In this document: in pieces, positions 32,568 through 43,079 of the stretch
Numbering within the stretch: position 1 is the first letter of the stretch
How the letters are laid out: every line of letters starts with the position of its first letter
Assembly (NCBI GenBank): GCA_022701365.1
Contig: JAKUHH010000177.1
Coordinates: 558,001-622,000 of the forward strand
Direction: 5' to 3'
Origin: Mycocentrospora acerina
Lineage: Eukaryota; Ascomycota; Dothideomycetes; Pleosporales
Length of the DNA stretch: 64,000 bases
The notes under the pieces: generated by a model
Told to the model about the DNA's origin: nothing
Database searches by the model: none
What the model saw: the letters and a program-made list of their open reading frames with translations, nothing else
Translations under genes and position numbers: made by a program

Positions 32568-33938
32568 TGCAACGGTTGCAGTAGTGGAACCGGTTTAGTT
32601 ACGACAGAAGAATTGCAAGTGATTGAAATATTTACTGGATGGTTTTCATCATTCAAGAAGAAATCTAGTCTTAATAAAGAGAAAACGAAAGGCTCGTTTA
32701 CCTCATTAGGTCCTTGACGATGAGATTACTTAAAGGGGCAATTTTCTTCGAGGAAGTCAAATCCAATCAGAAGACCAAGAAAATCCTAAACGCAGACGTA
32801 ATGTCTAGGCGGATGACCCCGCGATGCTTAGAGCACCTGTCGATTTCGATGCTACTGCAGCTACTTGACTCAACGTTGAGCCATGCTTACTCCTGTAAGC
32901 ACTGATTACGTGTCATAACCCTAACTCACCAATACTATGTCAAAGATCGAAAAGTTTGTTCTATCATCGCCCAATAGCTTCTCTTTTTATTGCCAGAAAC
33001 AAGCATTGCTAAGCTAAAACAAGCTTGTGTTGTATCACCACATGGCGTAGTAATATTGCAACGTTACATAACCGCTGCCGTTGAGATTGAGGAATACTAT
33101 AAGTTTTAGGCACTAAATCACTTTTTAAATATTTTACAACAAGAAATATGGAATTGAATAATGTTGCCATCTGGGAGCAGACTGCCGTCACATAATTTAA
33201 AGTTAATTTGGCTCAGAAACAGGTCAGGAATAACATGCATTCAAGATGATTAACGTCAACCTATGCATTTTAGTAGAGAAACTGTCAATTAGCCTCATCG
33301 TAAAGTAATAGTTGATCGGTCTGTTCACTTGCGCGGGCTCTATGAATAGGGTGTTTCTTGATTATTTCGAGAAAAATCAAGTTAAGATCCACAAATTTGA
33401 TAACAGTAAAAGTAAAACGTGTCCTAATCAAGGAATATACTATCCGTAGAATGATGTAAATGCTTACGTTTGATCCATTCATGAATAACTAGATGTGATG
33501 TGAATTGGCAGGATGCGTATCACAGATAATTTTCATGTGAAATTGTCTTCTTCATCAAATCCAAATCTCACGTAAGTTTTCAGTGACTGATCAGAGATTT
33601 TCGTCATTCATTTTCGGTAAATGTTTTATCACCTTGAACTAGCATAATGAAAAATAAACCAACGAATCGTCTTTAACCTTTTGACTACAAGGTTGTGATT
33701 AAGTACCAGCCTTTTCCGACGCTAGAGAACAAAAATCAAAATCTATAATCTTACATCGATGATTCGAAGCTAAAAACTACTAACGTAAGTCTGGTCCGAC
33801 GAAACGAAAAAGCTTCTCCGTATAAATATCTGTCCAATGCCACAAGATTACATTAGACCATAACTTTCTCCTCATCATATGACAGCTCAAGGTATATCCT
33901 CGTAAGCGCATTCAGATTCTATTCAGAATAAGTCCACA
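32568..33938. other. 1.4-kb divergent AT-rich region upstream of the FAD oxidase
   Basis: It separates the membrane-protein gene (minus) and the FAD oxidase (plus). No gene is supported. The right end holds a TATA-like element, listed separately. Confidence 0.45.
33821..33828 (+). promoter_or_regulatory. TATA-like element of the FAD oxidase gene
   Basis: TATAAATA lies about 110 nt upstream of the ATG at 33939, a usual distance for fungal genes once a short 5' leader is allowed for. The element is inferred from sequence only. Confidence 0.45.
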
Positions 33939-35758
33939 ATGCGCTTGTTCATTGTTTTTCCTGGCTTTAGCCTTGCTCTCGCCGCAGTCAACTCCAGCTT
34001 TACTTGTCAACCAGGACAAAACTGTTGGCCGAGTTTACAGCAATGGCAAGAATTGAATCAAACTATTGATGGCCACTTATACCAAACCATTCCTTTGGGC
34101 GCACCTTGCTATGAAAATTCACCGTTCTTCGACGCAGAGGCCTGCTTAATTGTACAAAGCACCTACAATAGCAGTCTTGATCGAGTTTCTCACTATGGGC
34201 AAACATTTTGGCAGAACTGGGAGGCATGCGGAGCATCAGCCTGCTCCTTACTATCGATCAATCCTGCGAAACAACTTTATAGTAACTGCTCCTTGGGAAC
34301 TCTGGCAGCCTACTATGTTGACGTGCGGGAGCCGTCCCATATTTCAGCTGCTATTCTATTCTCAAAAGAACATAACGTTCGCATCAGTATCAAGAATACA
34401 GGCCACGACTTCTTTGGCCGCTCGGTTGGCTCAAATACTCTGGCTATCTGGACGCATAATTTGAACAGTCTATCTTTTTATCAGAATTTCACGGCTTCCA
34501 ACTGCCCATCAGCTAATGGACATAATGTGGGGGAAATGGGAGCCGGAGTGGTAGCTCGAGATGCTTACCGTTATTTCAGCGATCAAGGTATGGATATTAC
34601 AGGCAGCTATGAAGAGTCAGTCGGCCTTGCCGGCGGTTTTGGACAAGGCGGAGGAGTAGGTGATTTTACGGCCCTGTATGGACTGATGGTAGATAATGCC
34701 ATCGAGTTTGAGGTTGTGACAGCTGATGGCCACACTCGAGTTATCAATGAATGCAACAACCCGGATTTGTTCTGGGCCATGCGTGGCGGCGGCGGCGGTA
34801 CCTTCGCCATCCTCACAAAATACCGCGTTCAGCTCCATCCTGGGTTGCCTATCCACACGTACCGCCTAGTCGCCAACATCAGCAATCCCCACGCTCTACG
34901 TACGCTCCTGACACTCCACGCCGAAAACCAGTTGACTTGGTCCGATGCACTAGTCACAGGAGGGGCCAACTACTTTCCCAACAAAGTTTCCTTTGGTGTA
35001 GTCCATCCTTATGCAGACAACGGCAGCAAGTTGAAAGAAGCTACAGGGACATTCTACAAGGAGATCAGCAACATGTCAGGCATTGCGATAGTACAAAATA
35101 ATTACACCACTTACGATAATTACACTGCCTATCTCTCGTTCTCTATTGCTGACGCACGGGTCACAGAGCCAGCAGGAATATCATCTCTACTTTCCTCGCG
35201 CCTGATACCCCGCAGCCTCTTCAAGTCGAACTCTTCTATAGCCTCTTTAGTCAATGCAGTGCTTCATGGAATCGAAAGAGGACGTGATCTCATCGATACA
35301 TCAGGCACTCAGGTTGTTTTTGAGACGCCGCTCTCCACTCCAGATACCGACCGCAAGACCTCGGTGCACCCGGCGTGGAGAGATGCGCTGTGGCATGTCA
35401 TCAATGTCGGAGAATGGGAAGAGCCACTTTCACCCGATACGCTGAAGAGAGTCTCTTTTGGATTTCTGAAAATGTTGGAGCCGGTAAAGGCACTAACACC
35501 TGGAGGCGGCGCGTACTTCAACGAAGCTTCTTACGAAGAACCCGAATGGCAGCAAACCTTCTTTGGAGATAATTACCCTCGACTGCTTGAAATCAAAGAA
35601 ATTTATGACTCTGATCATGTCTTTGAATGTTGGAAATGCGTGGGCTGGCGAGGTAAACAAAAGTTAGTAAATTTTATTCAATCTATCTTCGCTATGTATT
35701 TCATTTCAGTAGCTAATATTTCTTTAGTCCGCTATACTCATGCTATGAGGATTTATAG
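33939..35758 (+). CDS. Secreted FAD-linked oxidase, berberine-bridge-enzyme-like (PCMH/VAO fold)
   Basis: Two exons, 33939-35662 and 35728-35758, encode 584 residues. The 65-nt intron uses donor GTTAGT, branch CTAAT and acceptor TTTAG. With it, the frame ends in the family's usual tail (C-V-G-W-R-G followed shortly by Y-S-C-Y); unspliced, the frame runs on to 35798 with an atypical tail. Residues 1-16 are a signal peptide. The FAD-binding PCMH domain covers about 125-300, with the flavin-attachment His156 in T-G-H-D-F-F-G-R-S. A glycine-rich loop G-L-A-G-G-F-G-Q-G-G-G lies at 229-239. The second flavin-linking Cys of bicovalent members is replaced (Glu225 by my alignment), so the enzyme should be monocovalent. 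The C-terminal BBE motif is present, and many sequons support secretion. These enzymes oxidise alcohols, amines or C-H bonds with O2, often ring-forming in fungal pathways. It is a candidate tailoring enzyme of the PKS-NRPS product. Confidence 0.88.
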
Positions 35759-38384
35759 ATATGCCATACTCCGTACTGAATTAATTGAACGGATCTAGTG
35801 AGCCTGGCTTCTAAGCGCTACACAGGGTTTAAGCTGACTCAACTAAGCGTCTTTTACACATTCTAAGCGGCCCCCTTGACGAGCTTAACTTGTGTAATAA
35901 AGATTCAGGATAGGACTTTTCAGTAAAGATGTAGTCTAAGATTTTATGCATGCTTGAAATGCGTATTGAGTAATAAAACATCCTTATACAACCGAATCTT
36001 GGACATATTTGAAGAAGATAAATGATACGTAGCAAAGGAAATTTTTTAAAGTAAAAATTTCATTTTCTTTAATCTTACTGAAGTACAAGCAATGTTAACG
36101 CCTTGATTCAACAGAGCGTGGGAGGTCCATATTCCAACATCTGTAAATAGCTCATTTACCTACTTGTGCTATGAAGCAAAATGTATGCAATTTTTTGAAT
36201 CTATGAGACCATATCTGATTAAACTAACACTAGATGAAGAAGCTTAAGTAGCAAAAGTCAGCAACTTCAAATAGATATTGTGATATTATCACATCTATCA
36301 GCCATCCTTCTACAGCACTAACTACGCCGATATTGCCTGGAATCTTTAGGAGCATCGATTGTCATCCTTACTTGTACTTCAACTGCGCCTAGGTTGGAAA
36401 CTGTAATCAGATTTACAGTAGCACCTTGTATGAAACGGCACTGATAATACCAATCAAGATACGACGTAAGCACTGGGTGACACCAATTTTTATCAGCCTG
36501 GATGGAAATTGAAGTTGAATACAATGGCTAAATAATCTGGATCTCAATACGAGCGTATTGTTTAATTAGACTTTTAGAAAGCATTGAATCTACTGGCGCC
36601 TTAATAGCTTGAGATTGAAGGCTGGCAACATTAATCAATCTTTTTGACGGTTGAGTCTACTGTCAAAATTCAAACTCTAAAAATCCAAATACCCTCGTAA
36701 TACAATCGCAGGACGATTATCAGTATTTCTTTGAATTGATTTCTCGATGAAATTTGGAATTAGTTTAACTTACATCTAGCGATCGAAAATCAAACTTGAG
36801 ATTTTGTTTTAATTTACACAATCAGTGCGCAATTTTAGGCAATAAACAGCCATCTTCAGGAAACCGAAATGCCTTGGAATCTCTGTAAGGGAGACGAAAA
36901 TTTAGCATTATCAACCCTAGCAGATTCTATTCTTTTTATTAACTAGACACACCAACCTTTTTGCATAAATCATGCGACTTCGATTTTGAAAAAAATACCA
37001 GCATGAAACGCAGGGATTTTTCAACTCTTGTCATGTGAGACGATGATGGCTACTTAGAATTCTTGAAGAGCCAGGTAAATATTCCTGCATACTGCATTTG
37101 GATTGCTAGTTAACCTGCTGGCATGTAGTTGCATGTTTTCTTGCATAAAATTGATTTACACTGACGATAAAGACGCGGATTTCAGTATTATTCTCAACTC
37201 TAGCAAATAGAACAAGGCTAGAGTACTGACATAGTTTTAGATTATTGTCACCTAGATTGTTAGCCTTCATTTGTGTACCATCTTGTGTGTGTGCGCACGG
37301 GAGCACCCATCATCTACATAGTCTCCTAGTTCTACAATCCTAATAATACAACAAGACCCTCCTCCAATTGGACTCTCACATATTAGGCTCAATTTATATT
37401 GTTACGTATTCAGTTAACTTCATTTACAATTCATCAATATTGTAGGCACGTTCTATAAGGTAGGAAACTGTCATGCAATCGCACTAGTCTAATCATAAAG
37501 TCACATACTACCTAACCTACATTTTAAAACTAATTTAGACGTAAAAAGAATCTTTGTTGACATTTTAACAAGATAAGAGCATCAGGAGTGAGCTGTAAAA
37601 AGCGGTGATAGTGTGGTGTAGTCTATCGTAACAGCATTAATACTACCGAAGGTGTACACGTGAATACTATATACCAAGACAATACTGGTTAGTTTGTATG
37701 GACTGAATCGGTAATTCTGCGTCGCTGGCTCTCACTTGTCTATTTTTACAGCATGATAGATGTTTCGCTTGTTTTCTTCACCAAGTCTTTCCTAGCTTTA
37801 CGCTGCCAAAGGAGCGCTGCACAAATTGGTACACAACAGAAAAATATCACGTCAGTGCCAAGACAAATCACTATTAGTTTTAGGCTAAACATATCGCAAG
37901 AATTATTAATTACTCGTGATCACTGATTTAGGCCGCTGACAAGGTTACGTGTCTCTCAAGGTAGGCTGAGGTCGTGGGACAATGCATGTATGTGATCAGT
38001 CTAGCTTGATGGATACAAATCCATAAGCACAGATCTATAATCCCCTGTACGAATTCGTCTCATACTTCGATTCGGGGAACCGGTAGGCGGTTCTCGTACC
38101 CGATGTGGGGCCTGCTATTAAGGCTTGGCTCAAGGGCCGTCCCACTAGTGCCTACACCATGTTTCTTTTCAATTTCAGTTTGTCAGCCCATCCATTTGTC
38201 AGCCGGAGCCTGCCCTGTTCTTTGAACAACTCAAACGTATTTAACCGTTATTTTTGAATGGTTTTGTTAAATAAATTTGTATTCTCTCTTGTTCTCGCCG
38301 AATCATCTAGTACTTCAGAATCATCTGTTTGATCATTCTATATCTTTCACTCACTGCCTCGCTTCACCTTCGCTTTTCAACATT
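35759..38384. other. 2.6-kb AT-rich region between FAD oxidase and MFS transporter
   Basis: No supported gene. It holds a repeat copy at 37273-37385. A more GC-rich patch at about 38050-38150 (CGGGGAACCGG, GGCGG) lies ~300 nt upstream of the transporter start and may contain regulator sites, but no defined motif is claimed. Confidence 0.45.
37273..37385 (+). repeat. Copy 2 of the dispersed repeat, inside the cluster
   Basis: It aligns by eye with 58368-58475. Shared blocks include TGTGTACYATC, GAGCACC, TCTA-ATAG-CTCCTA, TTCTAATAAC-like and CTCCTCCAAT. It corresponds to the 5' part of the element, whereas the 31.1-kb copy matches the 3' part. Differences are mainly transitions. Confidence 0.62.
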
Positions 38385-39653
38385 ATGACGACGAAGGAAG
38401 CCCCCAATTGGCCAATTGATGGCGGCTACCGAGCCTGGCTGTCAACCTTCGGGGCATGGTGGGCTATCTTCATAACCTTTGGCTGGGTCAATTCTCTGGG
38501 AGTGTTCCAATCCTATTATGAAAAAAACCTCTTACAAGATTACTCACCATCAGCCATTGCATGGATTGCATCAGTGCAGCAGTGTCTGATCTATAGTGCG
38601 GGCATAGTCCTTGGCAAGATTTTTGACGGTTATGGGCCACGATGGCTCCTCATTCTTGGTGGCCTTGCTCAAGTCTTTGGCCTTATGATGACTTCAATTT
38701 CTACGGAATACTACCAAGTTTTCCTCTCTCAAGCAGTGTGCAGTGCAATTGGCGCTAGTGCTGTTGTATACGGTACCCTGGGTGCTCTTGCAACATGGTG
38801 GAAAATTCGAAGGGCGACTGCGTACGGTATTGCTACCTCTGGCTCGTCGATTGGCGGTGTCGTCTTCCCCGTCATGGTCAATCGTCTCATAAACCGAGTT
38901 GGATTTGGATGGACAATGCGTGCGGTAGCTTTCATCATTTTACTTGGAGTGGCTGTATCCGCAGTTACAATTCGTTCGAACCGAGCTCACGCACCTACAC
39001 CATTCAACATCCGGACGTATATCACCCCGCTGAATGACAAGAGATTTTCGCTCCTATGTCTATCAATGACACTCTTTGGCTTTGGCCTGTTCCTTCCATT
39101 TAACTTCATCCCCTCAGCGGCACAACACTTGGGAATGTCTTGGGAGTTGTCGGTGTACGCAATTGCCATTCTTAATGCGGTGAGCGTCTTCGGAAGAATC
39201 CTTCCAGGATTCCTTGCGGACAAATTTGGCCGCTTCAACATGATGATGATCTGCACACTCATCTCGGCCATCCTGACGTTAGCACTTTGGTTGCCTGGAA
39301 AAAACAACGCGGCCACCCTCAGCTACGCTGCATTCTTTGGATTCTTTTCTGGCTGCTATGTCTCGTTGACTCCTGCTTTGGTCGTAGAGGTCTCACCTCC
39401 AACAGAAATCGGTCACAGAACTGGTATACTTTACTTCTTCATCTCCATCGGTGTACTTACAGGAAGCCCGATTGCGGGCGCACTTGTGGAAGCTGATAAT
39501 GGTGGATACACATACTTGCAAATTTTCGCTGGAGTAACTATGCTTGCCGGAGCGTTACTAATTGCTGTGCTCCGCTTTTATGTCCATCGGCTAGCCACTG
39601 AAAATAAGTCGAAATTGGCGGAGCCCGCTATTGAAGAGCCTGTAAAGCAGTAG
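38385..39653 (+). CDS. MFS transporter, monocarboxylate-porter (MCT) type
   Basis: A single exon encodes 422 residues. The start is the ATG at 38385; the frame upstream lacks an earlier ATG. The N-terminus has the D-G-G-Y-R-A-W signature of fungal MCT-type major facilitator proteins, directly before TM1 (F-G-A-W-W-A-I-F-I-T-F-G). About 12 hydrophobic helices are visible in two halves joined by a loop near residues 205-225. A conserved G-R-I-L-P-G-F-L-A-D-K-F-G-R motif follows TM8, as usual for this family. Family members move monocarboxylates, riboflavin or secondary metabolites across the plasma membrane, and fungal clusters often carry one. It lies between the FAD oxidase and the decarboxylase, consistent with exporting the cluster product, but substrate and direction are inferred. 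Confidence 0.88.
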   Translation: MTTKEAPNWPIDGGYRAWLSTFGAWWAIFITFGWVNSLGVFQSYYEKNLLQDYSPSAIAWIASVQQCLIYSAGIVLGKIFDGYGPRWLLILGGLAQVFGLMMTSISTEYYQVFLSQAVCSAIGASAVVYGTLGALATWWKIRRATAYGIATSGSSIGGVVFPVMVNRLINRVGFGWTMRAVAFIILLGVAVSAVTIRSNRAHAPTPFNIRTYITPLNDKRFSLLCLSMTLFGFGLFLPFNFIPSAAQHLGMSWELSVYAIAILNAVSVFGRILPGFLADKFGRFNMMMICTLISAILTLALWLPGKNNAATLSYAAFFGFFSGCYVSLTPALVVEVSPPTEIGHRTGILYFFISIGVLTGSPIAGALVEADNGGYTYLQIFAGVTMLAGALLIAVLRFYVHRLATENKSKLAEPAIEEPVKQ

Positions 39654-39818
39654 ATATTAATGGGGGAAACTAAGATCGTGCTCAAAAAAAAAACCGGAAC
39701 AACCAAGTGGTATCGTGGATTAGTGAATTGACGCGAGCAGTTAAGTAAAAATAAATTGAGAGGCCTCCTAGTGCGATATGTATTGCACACTTACAATTTA
39801 ATCAAGTAATACAATAAT

Positions 39819-40567
39819 TCAATTAGTCGAAGCCTTAGTTCGATCCTTCGAGACCTGATAGCTTTCCTCAAATGTCCCAGTAATCTCATTTGCCAATTGT
39901 AAGACATCCTTCTCTTTCCCCGGAATCTCGTGCCCGCCTCCAAAGCTGAGAAATATTGTCTTCTGTTGATGCTCGAGCTAGTTTGGCTATTCTTCATTTG
40001 AGCAACGAATACATCACTACTACCAGCAGCATAAATAGTAGGAACTCCAAGATATGGCCACTATGGCGAGGAGGTTTTGCCACTCTGTGGCGTACTGGTG
40101 TCAGAGTTGTCGTATTCCGTCTCAAATAGCACCGGCAAGGAACCTCCTCCGACGAAGACACCGAAGTAGTAGCCTACACATAACATTGACATCTTATGAC
40201 GACGTTGGCCGCGAAGAATTAGTCCGAGACCGACCGCTGCCCCATGAGAAAACCCGAGAATGCCAACAATATGGTGATGAGATACTTCTAGCTTGTCAAG
40301 TAACTGCAAAGTGATATGCGGCGTGTAATCGCACGGCGTTTCTTGTGAGGCATCTTCGAACCAGGAATAATACGGTCCCTCATCCTCCAGGACTGGTAAT
40401 GCATATGGACCAGGCTCATTTTCAATTGGAATGTCTACGAATATGAAATTGAATGGGTCTTCGAGTAGCCTTAGCAGTGGTATAGATTGAATCTCGAACA
40501 CCATGCCAGATGTACCATGATCGTACAAACATATGATTGCTGGCTTCGGCATATTCCTCGATGGCAT
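39819..40567 (-). pseudogene. FSH1-family serine hydrolase, broken by a stop and a frameshift
   Basis: The minus strand encodes an alpha/beta hydrolase of the FSH1/LovG-like family across ~249 codons. Visible parts are the N-terminal strand ending G-T-S-G (ATG at 40567), the block E-P-G-P-Y-A-L-P with G-P-Y-Y-S-W-F, the nucleophile G-F-S-H-G (Ser about residue 131), the V-G-G-G-S strand, the Asp strand V-P-T-I-Y-A-A-G-S-S-D, and the His motif G-G-G-H-E-I-P. An in-frame TAG at 40061-40063 separates the V-G-G-G-S part from the Asp strand. A frame change near 39975-39985 separates the Asp strand from the His motif. All three triad positions survive, but on separate reading segments. No intron with acceptable signals removes either break; the only candidates are ~35 nt. 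FSH1-type hydrolases often release or trim chains in fungal polyketide clusters. Sequencing error is an alternative explanation. Confidence 0.78.
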
Positions 40568-41402
40568 TATTTTCCTCGTAGATGTGCGGATGGAGGATTG
40601 AATGAAACAAATGATTGTTTACTTCTCGCTGGTCATATGCATGTAGATCCGACGTAAAAATTGCGGCTCCGGCGCCACATGGGATGCCTACCTTAGCTAA
40701 ATCACCCGATTTCGGGCCGCTCGATGAGATATGCATTTAGTGCAAGCCTACCAACAAGTGGCCCACCCCCACATATCGTGTAATGAAAAGCGCTAACGGC
40801 CAGCGTCATCTTTAGCGAAAATACGCAATCGCCAAATGCGTAAAAAATAACACTGCTAGTTTGCAATTACCAGTGCATGGCCCGGAACTTTGCCAGCTAG
40901 CGAGCCCCTGTTAGTGTTGTTACCTATATGCGCCAAGCCGCATTTGATTAACATCGAACCTTGTGCATGGTGAGTATACAGGGAGCTGAGCGCCGAGATT
41001 GAGGATGCGAATGAAAGACACCTCTAGCGTATGTTACACCGTTCGTTGGGGAAGTTATATGCAAAACATAGCTAGTTGACAAAGCATTATGTAGCGATTA
41101 TGGGCTAAATGGAACTGAGGATCGGAGGTGCTGTGAACAGGCACTTAGCCGTCAACGGTAGCTTCGACAGAATTCCGGACCTATTACCTCTGTAAGTACT
41201 TTATTTCGAGTCTTATGATAGGGGTATTGGTGCTTAACTTCCAGTTAGTCCGCCGTAATACTTCATCTTCAACAATCATTGTCCCTCCTGATACTTTCAG
41301 ATTCTACATTTTTCTTGTTAGTCGCAAACAAATCGGCGAGCCTCTATTGGAAAAATTGATTCTTGTTAAGGGCATCATAATTCATCATCATACTTCTCCA
41401 AG
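40568..41402. other. Divergent intergenic region between the hydrolase relic and the decarboxylase
   Basis: This is about 835 nt, somewhat more GC-balanced than the neighbouring deserts. A 104-codon minus-strand frame (40422-40736) overlaps the hydrolase in another frame and is a shadow. It is the presumed promoter of the decarboxylase. Confidence 0.4.
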
Positions 41403-43079
41403 ATGGTATCAGAACGAGTTCAAACGCCGGAGCCATCCCCGACCTATAGCTCGGATAGGTACACCGAACTTTCCAGTGTTAGTACAGATACCGCGAGAAC
41501 TTTATATGAAGATACTTACTATATCTAAGCTTTTGGATTTAGTAAGAGAAAGTCTACTCGAGCATGTTGCTGAAGCAGATTCAGCCAACGCTGCAAGGCA
41601 TGCCGGTGGCCAAAAAGTCATAATGCCTAAAGCCCAGGCTGCCGCGCTTCTATCACCCGAGATCGTGTCTCAACGTCTTGGTCTGAACCTTGCCGAAAAC
41701 TCACAGGGAAAGGACGGTCTTGTTGAACTCACGAATCGTATTCTAGAATTGTCTGTCAACACATGGGATCAAGGTTTCATGCATAAACTTTATTCAGGTA
41801 CTAATCCTGTTGGAGTCATCTCTGAAATGATACTCGCTGTGCTTAACACGAATGTGGGTAAAATGTGATTAACTTTTAAGAATATCGTTAATGTCTTCTC
41901 TTATAGTTACACGTTTATGCCGTCTCACCAGCTCTGTCTGTCATCGAGAAACAAACGGGCCGTACTCTGGCCAATATGTTCGGGCTTCTGGAAACGTATT
42001 CAGGTGGAATTACACAGCCAGGAGGCTCAGCATCGAACTTCAACTCGGTGCTTATTGCTCGTCATCGGGCCATACCATCAATTAAGGAAGAGGGAATGAA
42101 TGGACAACAGCTCGTCATGTTCACGTCGGCTGATAGTCACTACAGTCTAGACAAAGCCGCTCAGATGAGTGGAATCGGCTCTCGAGGTGTTTACAAGATA
42201 CCAACTGATTCAGAGGGACGCATGTCCGTTTTTGCACTTCGAAAGAGCATCATAGGCGCTTTAGAACAAGGCAAACGACCTTTCTATGTTAATGCAACTG
42301 CGGGTACGACTGTCCGTGGAGCGTATGATCCTATTGATCAAATAGCCGATATCTGCCAGGAGTTCGGACTTTGGTTACACGTGGACGGATCGCTGGGTGG
42401 GTCAGCTATATTCTCGAGGCGGCAATCATGGAGAATGAAGGGTAGTAACAGAGCCGATTCCATCACTATCAACCCTCACAAGATGCTCAGTGTTCCAGTC
42501 ACTTGTAGCTTCTTGTTAGGGCGCGATTTGCGGCAGTTTCGATCCGCCAACTCGATCGACGCTGGCTATCTGTTTCACGCAGAGTCTGCTAAAATTGCAC
42601 CCCTGGCTGCCGCGATTAACAACAATGAGGACACATTTGACTTGGCAGAGTTTACTCCTCAATGCGGTCGCAAAGGTGACGCTCTCAAGCTAGCCCTTGG
42701 GTGGGTGTATTATGGTCGGATTGGCTACGAGCGATATGTTGATAACGCTTTCGATACAGCTGCATATCTTGTTGCTCTTGTCGAAAAGCACCCTCGGATG
42801 GAGATAGCAGCTGTTTCTCACAGTGTACAAGTCTGTTTTTACTACATGGGTTCGAGTGCGGACAACAACCACGAAGCCGCAAAGCGCAACACTGCAATTA
42901 CGGCCCATATTAGTGAGGGACTCCCAAGCAAAGGGTTTATGGTAGACTATGCGCCAGGCCCAGTGGGGAAATTTCTGCGTGTTGTTACAAATGGAGCCAC
43001 GACGAAAGAGACGATGGACAGTATGATCAAAGCAATTGATGAGTTGGGTCAGTCAATCATCATGAAGTCATTTGGGTAA
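41403..43079 (+). CDS. PLP-dependent group II decarboxylase (glutamate/aromatic amino-acid decarboxylase-like)
   Basis: Three exons, 41403-41481, 41543-41853 and 41907-43079, encode 520 residues. Introns are 61 nt (donor GTACAG, acceptor TTTAG) and 53 nt (donor GTGGGT, acceptor TATAG). The start and first intron are inferred from continuity of the N-terminal helix. Conserved blocks: V-N-T-W-D-Q-G-F-M-H-K-L-Y, P-V-G-V-I-S-E-M-I-L-A-V-L-N-T-N, the P-G-G-S-A-S-N loop, D-S-H-Y-S, N-A-T-A-G-T-T-V-R-G, H-V-D-G-S (the Asp that binds the PLP ring nitrogen) and N-P-H-K-M with PLP Lys322. All key PLP residues are intact. The usual H-V-D-A-A/W is H-V-D-G-S here. The family removes the alpha-carboxyl from amino acids to give amines; the substrate is not readable. 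It lies 3.5 kb upstream of the PKS-NRPS on the same strand. It may make an amine precursor, or act on an amino-acid-derived intermediate. Confidence 0.88.

Noticed and set aside
35663..35798. Unspliced extension of the FAD oxidase to 35798
   Set aside because: A GTTAGT...TTTAG intron gives the family's usual C-terminal pattern ending at 35758, whereas the read-through tail is hydrophobic and atypical.
36318..36524. 68-codon minus-strand frame with some protein-like composition
   Set aside because: Too short, with no recognisable motif, in AT-rich DNA full of similar chance frames.
39940..40080. Small introns that would repair the FSH1 hydrolase
   Set aside because: The candidates are about 35 nt, shorter than any other intron here. 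One does not restore the frame, and the other removes residues that match the family.
41215..41402. Upstream in-frame extension of the decarboxylase first long frame
   Set aside because: The ATG at 41403 in another frame, joined by a 61-nt intron, gives a hydrophilic N-terminus that leads into the conserved helix; the extension lacks such features.
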